NCBI GenBank assembly: GCA_902558835.1
Contig: CACEFK010000001.1
Coordinates: 1-64,000, forward strand
Direction: 5' to 3'
From: an uncultured Pelagibacteraceae bacterium
GTDB taxonomy: Bacteria; Pseudomonadota; Alphaproteobacteria; Pelagibacterales; Pelagibacteraceae
Length of the DNA stretch: 64,000 nt
The first letter of the stretch is position 1. Every line of letters begins with the position of its first letter. Shown here piece after piece: positions 55,222 through 63,350 of this stretch. Below the pieces are notes generated by a model that was not told the origin of the DNA, made no database searches, and worked only from the letters and a program-made list of their open reading frames with translations. Position numbers and translations under genes: made by a program.

Positions 55222-55228
55222 TATTTAA

Positions 55229-57769
55229 TTATACTATAATATTAATTAATTTTCCTGGTACAAAAATTTTTCTCTTTATTTCTTTATTGTCTATATATTT
55301 TTTTATAGAGGAATTATTTGATATTAACTTTAATAGATTATCTTCGGTAATATTTTTATCTGTTTCTATTAACGCTCTTTTTTTTCCATTTATTTGCACA
55401 ACATAGGCAATATTTTCTTCAATTAAAATTTTATCATTATATTTTGGCCAAACTATTTCTTCATTTAAATTTAGGTTTTCTATGATCTCGCTACTCAAGT
55501 GAGGTAGAATTGGAGTTAAACAAAACATAATTTTTTTATAATTTTCTATCCATGTTTTTTTTGTATATTTTTTAATAATTTCTTTATTTAATAATCCATA
55601 TAACTCGTGAATATTGGCAATCACTATGTTGTAATTAAAATTATCAAGATTATTACTTATTTTTTTTATAAATAGATTTGTAATTTTTTCTAAATCTTTA
55701 TTTTCATCCTCTGGGTGATTTTCACCTACTTCACCTATTATTTTATTATTTAATGTCCATAATTTTTGAATAAATTTATATGCCGCTTCAATTCCTTCAT
55801 CTGACCATTGCACGTCTTTTTCTGGTGGACTATCAGATAATATAAATAATCTAACAGCATCAGCCCCAAAATTTTCAATAATTTTAGCAGGGTCAATTGT
55901 GTTTCTTTTTGATTTAGACATTGACTCTATTGGTCCAACTTTTATTGGAATTGAATTATCTTTTTTAAGATATCTTTTTCCGTCTAAATTTACAGTTTCG
56001 TCAGGACTAACCCAATTATTGTTATTATCCTTGTATGTTTCGTGACAAACCATTCCTTGTGTAAATAATCCTTTAAAAGGCTCTTTAATTTTTATTCTTT
56101 CATTTTTGTATGAAATTGCCTGCATAAAGAATCTTGAGTAGAGAAGATGTAAAATAGCATGCTCAATACCACCTATATATTGATCCACTGGCATCCAATA
56201 TTTCACTTCATCTTCATCAAAACCATAGTCTTTCTTGTTTGGTGAGCAAAATCTTAAAAAATACCAAGATGAATCTACAAATGTATCCAAGGTATCAGTT
56301 TCTCTTTGAAATTTTTTTCCATTTATTTTTATATGTTTCCAACTATTTGCTTTATCTAAAGGATTTCCTGTTGGTTCAAGCTGATCTATTTTTGGAAGTT
56401 CTACTGGCAACATGTCTTTAGGAACTTTTTTAGGATTATTGTTTTCATCATAAACAATTGGAATTGGACAACCCCAGTATCTTTGTCTAGATATACCCCA
56501 ATCTTTTAATCTAAAATTTATTTTTTTTTGTCCTAGATTTTTTTTTTCTAAATATTCTATTGTTTTAGTTATAGATTCTTCTGGGCACTTTAAACCATCT
56601 AAAAAAGATGAATTAAAAATATAACCAGGGCCAGCATATGCAGCATCAACTGTTTCAAATTTTTTATTGTTTAATTCAGGAGTTACAACAGGTTTTATAT
56701 TTAAATTATATTTTTTTGCAAAATCAAAATCTCTTTGGTCATGTGCTGGACAACCAAATACCGCTCCAAAACCATAATCCATTAAAACAAAATTTGCAAA
56801 ATATACTGGAACTTTTTCATTATTCAGTGGATTAATTGCAAAAAGATCTGTTTTGAAACCTATTTTTTTTGCATTTGCAATAGCCTCTTCCGTCGTTCCT
56901 GTTGCAGAACATTCTTTTTTGAAACTTATAAAATTTTCATCACTTAAATAAAATTTTGATAATGGATGGTCTATGGAAAGAGCCAAGAAAGACATGCCAA
57001 ATAAAGTGTCAGGTCTGGTTGTAAAGCATTTAATTTCCTTTATTTTATTTGAAGGCTCAATATTAAACTTTATTTCACATCCAAATGATTTACCTATCCA
57101 ATTTTTTTGCATAACCTTAACTTTATTTGGCCACTCTTTGAGGTCATTTAAATTTTCTAATAATTCATTTGAAAACTTTGAAATATTGAAAAACCATTGA
57201 TTAAGTTTTTTTCTTTCAACAGTAGCTCCAGATCTCCAACCCTTGCCGTCTATGACTTGTTCATTGGCCAAAACAGTTTGATCAACTGGATCCCAATTAA
57301 CATATTGCTCTTTTCTATAAACTAGTCCTTTATCGTATAACTCTAAAAAAAATTCTTGTTGATGTCTGTAATACTCTGGTTTACATGTTGAAATTTCTCT
57401 ATCCCAGTCAATTGAAAGGCCAAGCATTTTCAATTGAGACCTCATGTTAGCAATGTTTGTTTCAGTCCAAGTTTTTGGATCTAATTTATTTTGTCTAGCA
57501 GCATTTTCTGCTGGCATACCAAAAGAGTCCCATCCCATTGGGTGTAGCACATTAAATCCATTAAGAGATTTATATCTAGCTAAAACGTCGCCTATTGTAT
57601 AATTTCTTACGTGCCCCATGTGAATATTCCCAGAGGGGTATGGAAACATTTCAAGGCAATAAAATTTTTTTTTCTCTTTATTAATTTTGGCAGAAAAAGA
57701 TTTATTTTTTTCCCAAAATTTTTGCCATTTACTCTCGGTTTCTTTAAAATTATATCTTTCTGAGCTCAC
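55229..57769 (-). CDS. leuS: Leucyl-tRNA synthetase
   Basis: This 846-residue class I synthetase has the HMGH form of the HIGH motif at residues 50-53 ([11 protein letters not shown]), the CP1 editing domain with T-T-R-P-D-T-L-F-G and the M-S-K-S-K-R-N of the KMSKS loop at about 615. It charges tRNA-Leu. It lies 7 bases before lptE and 20 bases after the DUF3576 gene on the same strand. Confidence 0.98.
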   Translation of the reverse strand: MSSERYNFKETESKWQKFWEKNKSFSAKINKEKKKFYCLEMFPYPSGNIHMGHVRNYTIGDVLARYKSLNGFNVLHPMGWDSFGMPAENAARQNKLDPKTWTETNIANMRSQLKMLGLSIDWDREISTCKPEYYRHQQEFFLELYDKGLVYRKEQYVNWDPVDQTVLANEQVIDGKGWRSGATVERKKLNQWFFNISKFSNELLENLNDLKEWPNKVKVMQKNWIGKSFGCEIKFNIEPSNKIKEIKCFTTRPDTLFGMSFLALSIDHPLSKFYLSDENFISFKKECSATGTTEEAIANAKKIGFKTDLFAINPLNNEKVPVYFANFVLMDYGFGAVFGCPAHDQRDFDFAKKYNLNIKPVVTPELNNKKFETVDAAYAGPGYIFNSSFLDGLKCPEESITKTIEYLEKKNLGQKKINFRLKDWGISRQRYWGCPIPIVYDENNNPKKVPKDMLPVELPKIDQLEPTGNPLDKANSWKHIKINGKKFQRETDTLDTFVDSSWYFLRFCSPNKKDYGFDEDEVKYWMPVDQYIGGIEHAILHLLYSRFFMQAISYKNERIKIKEPFKGLFTQGMVCHETYKDNNNNWVSPDETVNLDGKRYLKKDNSIPIKVGPIESMSKSKRNTIDPAKIIENFGADAVRLFILSDSPPEKDVQWSDEGIEAAYKFIQKLWTLNNKIIGEVGENHPEDENKDLEKITNLFIKKISNNLDNFNYNIVIANIHELYGLLNKEIIKKYTKKTWIENYKKIMFCLTPILPHLSSEIIENLNLNEEIVWPKYNDKILIEENIAYVVQINGKKRALIETDKNITEDNLLKLISNNSSIKKYIDNKEIKRKIFVPGKLINIIV

Positions 57770-57789
57770 TTAATTTAGGTTGCCTATTT

Positions 57790-58347
57790 TTAATCTTCTA
57801 TATCTGGACGTTTTTGAAAATCTTTTTTGTCACTTTGTTTTTTATAAATAGTTGCTTGTTTTAAAATAGACTTAGTTAATTCATTTTTAATTTTTCCATC
57901 CGTTTCGGTAATTTTACAATCTAAAACTGTTTCACACTTTTTATAAAAAACTTTTACATTTAAAGCATCTGATCTGACTTCATTTGTTAAAAAACGTATT
58001 GTAATTTTTATCGACTCACCTGCATTTTGATTTTCAGAATACCAGTCAGTAACTATAATACCACCATTGTAATTAGCTGTTGTTAAGGGCATAAAATCTA
58101 TAACATCCAAAGATGCTCTCCATAACTCATTTGAAGATGCAAATTCATACGTCGTGCCTGATTTTTGTTTTCCTAAATCATTTAATCTAAATCCTTTACC
58201 CTCTTCTAAATTTTTTTTGACCCTTTCTTTTGGATCAGGTGATACCTTTCTGGCATCAGCACCTGGAAATTTTCCTCCACACCCAGAAACTATTAGAGAA
58301 GTCAGAATAATCAGAAATAAATTTAAATTTAAATGTTTAGAAATCAT
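57790..58347 (-). CDS. DUF3576 lipoprotein
   Basis: I start at the ATG 58347 (M-I-S-K-H-L-N-L-N); a TTG six codons earlier is less likely. A signal sequence and lipobox L-I-V-S-G-C-G-G mark it as an outer-membrane-type lipoprotein. The following domain contains L-W-R-A-S-L-D-V-I-D-F-M-P-L and G-G-I-I-V-T-D-W-Y, the DUF3576 pattern conserved next to leuS in alphaproteobacteria. Function unknown, perhaps envelope assembly with LptE. Confidence 0.88.
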   Translation of the reverse strand: MISKHLNLNLFLIILTSLIVSGCGGKFPGADARKVSPDPKERVKKNLEEGKGFRLNDLGKQKSGTTYEFASSNELWRASLDVIDFMPLTTANYNGGIIVTDWYSENQNAGESIKITIRFLTNEVRSDALNVKVFYKKCETVLDCKITETDGKIKNELTKSILKQATIYKKQSDKKDFQKRPDIED

Positions 58348-58510
58348 TGGCTTAAAAATAAACAACCTTTACACTAGTTTTTAATATTTTGAACAAAATT
58401 AACATAAAAAGGTATTAATTATGTTGTAAAAATATCACATTTTTGAAATTTTTATAAAGAATAAAGGAATTTTAACTAAAATTTTACCAAAAATGTTAAA
58501 AAACCTACGT

Positions 58511-58543
58511 TTATTATTAATAATAACAATTAATAAAAAGGAG
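58511..58543 (+). promoter_or_regulatory. Palindrome and strong ribosome-binding site of the porin gene
   Basis: TTATTATTAATAATAA (58511-58526) is a perfect 16-bp palindrome in the porin leader, and AAGGAG (58538-58543) lies 8 bases before the ATG, among the best Shine-Dalgarno sequences seen by eye in the window. The gap 58366-58551 is otherwise AT-rich, with no -35/-10 pair I can assign with confidence. Confidence 0.55.
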
Positions 58544-58551
58544 TAATTAAT

Positions 58552-59502
58552 ATGAACATTAAAAAAATAGGTTTCTCAGCATTAGCGGGATCTCTTGTTG
58601 CATTTTCAGCAAATGCAGGTGAGATGTCTGTTACTGGTGGTGCAGGACTTTACATGACTGCTACTGATGAAACAGGAAAAACTACATTTTCTAACAGTGA
58701 CCAAGTGAATTTCAGTGGTTCAACTGAATTAGATAATGGAATGACTGTAACTTTCGCTTTAGAATTAGACGGTGATGAGTCTGATGATGGTGCAATCGAC
58801 AGTCACTCAGTTACAATCGATACTGACGGTATGGGAACTATCAAGTACGTAGGTCACGGTGGAGGAGCTGTGCTAGGTTCTTGGGATGACATGACTCCAA
58901 ATGCTTATGAAGAAGCATGGGATGGTTTAGCTCCATCTGGTGGTGCTGACGAAGTTGTTAATGGTTTTGATGCAAATGATCAAATCAGATACACATCTCC
59001 ATCAATGGGTGGTGTAACATTCGAAATGTCATTCTTACCATCAAACGCTACTCACCAAGGTGGTGTATACACTGATATGGGTATTAAGATCGCTCCAGAG
59101 ATGGTAGAAGGCTTAACTATCTACTATGCAATGGGTGATGAAGAAGCAACTGCAGGAACTGAGTTCAATCATGACACTCTAGCTTTAGTGTATGCTTATG
59201 GTCCAGTAACTATTGGTTACCAAAACTCAAACACTGACGCAACAGCTGCAAATGCTACTGATGAAACAACAACTCTTGGTGTTTCATACGCTGTAAGTGA
59301 TGAGTTCTCAGTATCATACAACGAGCATACTTTTGATGCTGGTGACTATACTGCAGATGAAGAATATACTGGTATTTCAGCTTCGTACACTATGGGTGGT
59401 ATAACTATTGCTGGTCATATGAATACGAAAGAAAATGCTGGTGGTAGCGCAAATGCTGCTGATGTAGATGGTTACGAAGTAGCTTTAACTTTTGCATTCT
59501 AA
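58552..59502 (+). CDS. Major outer membrane porin
   Basis: This 316-residue protein has a clear signal peptide (F-S-A-L-A-G-S-L-V-A-F-S-A-N-A, mature start G-E-M) and alternating-polarity beta strands, with the closing aromatic strand E-V-A-L-T-F-A-F at the C-terminus, as in Gram-negative porins. It is acidic, rich in Asp, Gly and Thr, and uses more C-ending codons than its neighbours, consistent with high expression. It has a strong ribosome-binding site and its own strong terminator. Specificity unknown. Confidence 0.92.
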   Translation: MNIKKIGFSALAGSLVAFSANAGEMSVTGGAGLYMTATDETGKTTFSNSDQVNFSGSTELDNGMTVTFALELDGDESDDGAIDSHSVTIDTDGMGTIKYVGHGGGAVLGSWDDMTPNAYEEAWDGLAPSGGADEVVNGFDANDQIRYTSPSMGGVTFEMSFLPSNATHQGGVYTDMGIKIAPEMVEGLTIYYAMGDEEATAGTEFNHDTLALVYAYGPVTIGYQNSNTDATAANATDETTTLGVSYAVSDEFSVSYNEHTFDAGDYTADEEYTGISASYTMGGITIAGHMNTKENAGGSANAADVDGYEVALTFAF

Positions 59503-59525
59503 TTTAATTAGAAATACATAATTAG

Positions 59526-59555
59526 AAAAGGCCCCTTTATGGGGCCTTTTTTTTT
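59526..59555. terminator. Rho-independent terminator after the porin gene
   Basis: AAAAGGCCCC (59526-59535) pairs perfectly with GGGGCCTTTT (59541-59550) around a 5-base loop, and the T-run continues to 59555. Its position between convergent genes, with A on the left and T on the right, suggests it can stop transcription from both directions. Confidence 0.95.
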
Positions 59556-60079
59556 ATAAAATAACTAATTCCAGCAAATCCTTCGACGCCTAACAATTTT
59601 AGTTTTTTGATGTTTTTTTTATTTATCCCGCCAAGTGCAACAAATTCATTTTTGTAATTATTAATGAAATTTTTAAATTTGTTTATACCTAAATAATTTT
59701 TTTTTTTTTTAAAAATTGATGATAAAAAAATTTTATTAACTTTTTGTCTCTCTTTAATTTTAATTTCTTTTAAGTTGTGAGCTGAACCTAACAAGATAAA
59801 ATCTTTTTTAAATGAATAGGAAAGATGTTTAAATTCACTGTTAAATGATGGTAAATAGGCACCGTCCAATCCCAATTTAATAGCTAATTTTACATCATTA
59901 GCTAAAATCAATTTATATTTATATCTTTTACAGATTCTTTTTAATTTGAATATGTCATCTAAATAATTTTCTTTGTCATAGTTTCTGTAAATAATAGATG
60001 TATTATTATCTTGGCATTTTATTAAATTTGCGTCAAAATTATTGATAAATAAATATTTTTTAAAAAAAAGTATATGCAT
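59537..60079 (-). CDS. ThiE/TenI-like thiamine phosphate synthase homologue
   Basis: This 180-residue TIM-barrel protein has the ThiE-like A-I-K-L-G-L-D-G-A-Y-L-P-S and the C-terminal V-A-L-G-G-I-N-K-K-N-I-K-K-L-K-L-L-G-V-E-G-F-A-G-I-S. The H-L-G-Q-E-D-type motif of true ThiE is replaced by Y-L-P-S-F-N, and the phosphate loop T-x-T-K is not obvious, so catalytic activity is uncertain. Its start codon shares the palindrome ATGCAT with the divergent YggS gene. Confidence 0.72.
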   Translation of the reverse strand: MHILFFKKYLFINNFDANLIKCQDNNTSIIYRNYDKENYLDDIFKLKRICKRYKYKLILANDVKLAIKLGLDGAYLPSFNSEFKHLSYSFKKDFILLGSAHNLKEIKIKERQKVNKIFLSSIFKKKKNYLGINKFKNFINNYKNEFVALGGINKKNIKKLKLLGVEGFAGISYFIKKKAP

Positions 60080-60733
60080 TATTCTGTAAAAAATTTGGAT
60101 GTTATAAAAAAAAACATAAATAATAAATTAAATGATCTAAAAAAAAGTGATAGTCCAAAGATCATAGCAGTTTCCAAAACATTTGCTATTGATAAAATTA
60201 AACCTTTAATTGATAGTGGTCATTCTGATTTTGGAGAAAATAAAGTTCAAGAAGCTTTAGATAAATGGACAGAAATAAAGTTAAAGAATAATGACATCAA
60301 ACTTCATTTAATTGGAAAACTTCAAACAAATAAAGTTAAGCATGCAGTAAAAATATTTGATTTCATCCATTCAGTAGATAGTGAAAAACTTGCAAAAAAA
60401 ATTTCTGATGAAATAAAAAAAAATCAAAAAAATATAAAAATTTTTATACAAGTCAATATTGGACAAGAAAATCAAAAATCAGGTGTAGATATAGATAATT
60501 TAGAAAGTTTATTTTTGTATTGTAAATCAATTAACTTAGATGTTATTGGATTAATGTGTATACCTCCAGTTGGAGTTGACTCTAAAGAGTATTTTAAAAA
60601 AATGCAGGATTTAACTAAAAATCTAATGTTAAAAGATCTAAGCATGGGAATGTCTTCTGATTATTTACAAGCTCTAGATTATTCATCTACATACTTAAGA
60701 ATAGGTTCTAGTATCTTTGGTGATAGAAACTAA
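60074..60733 (+). CDS. YggS-family PLP homeostasis protein
   Basis: This 219-residue type III-fold PLP protein has I-I-A-V-S-K-T-F (PLP lysine), F-G-E-N-K-V-Q-E-A, H-L-I-G-K-L-Q-T-N-K and the C-terminal L-S-M-G-M-S-S-D motifs. It buffers PLP levels rather than catalysing a classical reaction. Its ATG overlaps that of the divergent ThiE-like gene. Confidence 0.95.
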   Translation: MHYSVKNLDVIKKNINNKLNDLKKSDSPKIIAVSKTFAIDKIKPLIDSGHSDFGENKVQEALDKWTEIKLKNNDIKLHLIGKLQTNKVKHAVKIFDFIHSVDSEKLAKKISDEIKKNQKNIKIFIQVNIGQENQKSGVDIDNLESLFLYCKSINLDVIGLMCIPPVGVDSKEYFKKMQDLTKNLMLKDLSMGMSSDYLQALDYSSTYLRIGSSIFGDRN

Positions 60734-61224
60734 TTAATTAATATTTTTGTGTCAGACTTAATTAATTTAAGTAGAATTAAAAAATCGGTTTTGCTTAATG
60801 CAATGCACCCTTCGGTTGGTTTATAATCATTTGTTAAATGTAAAAAAATGCAACTACCATTTGGAACTTTTGGTTTGTCAAAATTATATTTAATTGGAAT
60901 TAAAAGATCATATTTATTATCATCTCTGTGCAATTTTTCATGTCTAATCTTATTATTTACTGTTATTTTTTTGTTGTAATGAGATGGAAAGTTTACATCA
61001 TCACACCATCCATCTTCTTTCTTAATTTTAATAGTTTTTAATTTAGTTAAAGGTTTTTCTAATCTATCTGATCTATAGTATAGCTTATCAATTGAATATT
61101 TACCTTTTGGTGTTTTTTTATCTCCTTCTTTTTTTAGATAAGTTTTACCATTTTTTCCAATACTACACCTAAATTTGAATTCATCTACAATAAGTGTGTG
61201 TTTATTTTTTAATAAAATTATCAT
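60730..61224 (-). CDS. L,D-transpeptidase family protein without signal peptide
   Basis: This 164-residue protein, started at M-I-I-L-L-K, has the YkuD catalytic pattern: H in I-F-L-H-L, then P-T-E-G-C-I-A-L with the nucleophile cysteine, plus G-D-K-K-T-P-K-G and D-G-W-C-D-D typical of the short alphaproteobacterial subgroup. The family makes 3-3 peptidoglycan cross-links or attaches lipoproteins. It has no signal peptide, like other members of this subgroup. A longer start at 61248 would overlap the next divergent gene. Confidence 0.87.
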   Translation of the reverse strand: MIILLKNKHTLIVDEFKFRCSIGKNGKTYLKKEGDKKTPKGKYSIDKLYYRSDRLEKPLTKLKTIKIKKEDGWCDDVNFPSHYNKKITVNNKIRHEKLHRDDNKYDLLIPIKYNFDKPKVPNGSCIFLHLTNDYKPTEGCIALSKTDFLILLKLIKSDTKILIN

Positions 61225-61236
61225 AATGTTAAAATC

Positions 61237-61794
61237 ATGATTAAACAAAATTTAATTATTTATTCAAATCCAATTTTATATGAAATTTTAAAAGAAATAG
61301 AGAATGAAATCGAATACAATGTTGAGGAATTTTTAAGTGATAAACAATTAAGAAGTGAAGAATCTTCTCAAAGTATAGTTTTAACAAATAAAAAAAAAGG
61401 TAAAATCTTAAATTCAATTGAGTTAAATTTTCCTTTAAAAGTATCAAAATTAATTGAACAAGTTAATATACAATTTATTAAGTTAAAAACTAAAGAAAAA
61501 TCAAGTTTATCTTTAGGAAAATATGAAATTAATCTTAATTCTAGATTATTAAATTTTAATTCAAATAGCATCTCCCTAACAGAAAAAGAGATTAATTTAA
61601 TTTTATTTTTAAATAATTCGAAAGACTATGTGAGTATTAATAAACTACAAGAGGAAGTGTGGGGCTATAGAAGTGAAATGGAAACCCATACTGTTGAAAC
61701 ACATATACATAGACTCAGAAAAAAAATTCTTAATGCATTTAGTAGAGATGATTTTATTTTAAGCAATAAAAGTGGTTATTATTTAAATAAATGA
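61237..61794 (+). CDS. OmpR/PhoB-type winged-helix regulator with degenerate receiver
   Basis: This 185-residue protein's C-terminal half is an OmpR-type winged helix (L-T-E-K-E-I-N-L-I-L-F-L, E-E-V-W-G-Y, T-H-T-V-E-T-H-I-H-R-L-R-K-K-I, S-G-Y-Y-L). The N-terminal about 85 residues have a receiver-like length but no acidic pocket or phospho-acceptor Asp in the usual place. No histidine kinase is nearby. It likely acts as an unphosphorylated transcription factor; targets unknown. Confidence 0.85.
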   Translation: MIKQNLIIYSNPILYEILKEIENEIEYNVEEFLSDKQLRSEESSQSIVLTNKKKGKILNSIELNFPLKVSKLIEQVNIQFIKLKTKEKSSLSLGKYEINLNSRLLNFNSNSISLTEKEINLILFLNNSKDYVSINKLQEEVWGYRSEMETHTVETHIHRLRKKILNAFSRDDFILSNKSGYYLNK

Positions 61795-61795
61795 C

Positions 61796-62401
61796 CTATT
61801 TTAATATATCAATGTTAAAACTAACAATGACTCTATCTTCGTTCGATTTATTTTCCTCGACAGAATGTGGTAAATAGGCTGGAAAGATTAATAAATCTCC
61901 CTCATTAATTTTTATACTTGCTGAGTTAGAGTTAAGTTCATTAGCTTCTTTTGTTTTTGCACGAATATGTCTACTTAATATGTTGGGATTTGTTGCTTTA
62001 AAGTTTCCACAATTATCTGGAGCCTTTACATAATATGCTGCACTTAAATAATTATTTGGATGAGTATGTTCTATATTGAAATTACCTTTTTTATTTATAA
62101 TTGCCCACATTGATGTACATTTAACTTTTGTTTTATCATACTCCCATCCTAACTTACTAAAGACATCTTCAATATAGCTATTGATATGAGAATAGAATTT
62201 ATTTGGAATATTTTCCTTTTCATTAAAATCAAAAGCTCTTGAATGCCATCCATTTATGTTTGATTTATTAACACCAATATTGTCTTTTTTATTTAATTCA
62301 TAAATATATTTTGTTAATTCTACATTGATTTTTTTGTAATTATCAATTTGATATTTAAACACAGGTTGGGGAAAAAGTTTAAGGATATTATTATTTGACA
62401 T
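61796..62401 (-). CDS. Putative 2OG-Fe(II) oxygenase (TIGR02466-like)
   Basis: This 201-residue protein has a cupin-type double-stranded helix pattern: L-F-P-Q-P-V-F near the start, W-A-I-I-N-K-K-G-N-F-N-I-E-H-T-H-P-N-N-Y and L-I-F-P-A-Y-L-P-H-S-V-E. These give metal-binding histidines and a distal Arg in D-R-V-I-V-S-F. This is the pattern of the putative 2OG-Fe(II) oxygenase family common in marine bacteria and phages. Substrate unknown. It follows the kinase gene by 6 bases. Confidence 0.85.
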   Translation of the reverse strand: MSNNNILKLFPQPVFKYQIDNYKKINVELTKYIYELNKKDNIGVNKSNINGWHSRAFDFNEKENIPNKFYSHINSYIEDVFSKLGWEYDKTKVKCTSMWAIINKKGNFNIEHTHPNNYLSAAYYVKAPDNCGNFKATNPNILSRHIRAKTKEANELNSNSASIKINEGDLLIFPAYLPHSVEENKSNEDRVIVSFNIDILK

Positions 62402-62407
62402 AAATAT

Positions 62408-63349
62408 TTATTTACTTTTATCTAATCTAGCTCCGATTTGCTGAATTACTTTTGAAGACATATCAGTTCCATGAGCTAAACATTTCTTGAATGATAGGTT
62501 ATTTACTACTCCATGTAAATATCCTGCTGCAAATAAGTCTCCAGCCCCAGTTAAGTCAACAACGTTCAAGTTTTCTTGTGCACTAAATTCAACAACATCT
62601 TGATTATTTATTGCAACTGAACCTTTCGCCCCTCTCGTAATTACAATATTTTTATTTAAATTTTTTGCAAAAGAAATAGCTTCATCTATAGATTTACCAT
62701 CAATCAAAGCTAAGATTTCCTGTTCGTTAGCAAAAATAATATCTAGTTTATTTTTAACTAGGTCTAAGAAATGTTTTTTATGTCTTTCTACACAAAATAG
62801 GTCTGATAAGGTCATAGCAATTTTATTTGAGTATTTAATAGCTTTATCAAAAGCTTTTTTTGGATCTCCTTCGTCCCATAGATAACCTTCTAAAAAAGTG
62901 ATTTCAGATTGTTTAACTGCATTGCTATCAATATCTTTATAATTTATTTTTCCAGCTGTTCCTAGAAATGTACACATTGTTCTCTCTGAGTCTGGCGTTA
63001 TTAATATTAAACATGTCCCTGTCGGTAATTCCTCTTTTTTTTTAGAGTAAAAGTAGTCCACATTTTCTTTTTTTAAACCTTCCACGTATTTACTACCAAA
63101 TTCATCATCAGAAACTTTACCTATAAAACCAACTTTATCGCCAAGTTGAGATAATCCAACTATAGAGTTTGCTACGGATCCACCCGATACAGTTTTTTCA
63201 ATTTTAAGATTTATTAATAAATTTTTGAACTCATTTTCATCAAAGAATAATTTCATTGTACTCTTTGTAAGATTATTTTCAGTAATAAAATTTTCATCTA
63301 CTTTACAAATGACATCTACAATTGCGTTTCCTATTCCTAAAATTTTCAT
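62408..63349 (-). CDS. Adenosine kinase-like PfkB-family sugar kinase
   Basis: This 313-residue ribokinase-fold enzyme has G-I-G-N-A-I-V-D at the start, G-G-S-V-A-N-S-I-V-G-L and the catalytic D-L-T-G-A-G-D-L-F-A-A-G. The N-terminal pattern I-V-D-V-I and the overall layout match alphaproteobacterial adenosine kinases. Adenosine is the best guess for substrate. It directly follows nth (one-base gap). Confidence 0.93.
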   Translation of the reverse strand: MKILGIGNAIVDVICKVDENFITENNLTKSTMKLFFDENEFKNLLINLKIEKTVSGGSVANSIVGLSQLGDKVGFIGKVSDDEFGSKYVEGLKKENVDYFYSKKKEELPTGTCLILITPDSERTMCTFLGTAGKINYKDIDSNAVKQSEITFLEGYLWDEGDPKKAFDKAIKYSNKIAMTLSDLFCVERHKKHFLDLVKNKLDIIFANEQEILALIDGKSIDEAISFAKNLNKNIVITRGAKGSVAINNQDVVEFSAQENLNVVDLTGAGDLFAAGYLHGVVNNLSFKKCLAHGTDMSSKVIQQIGARLDKSK

Positions 63350-63350
63350 A

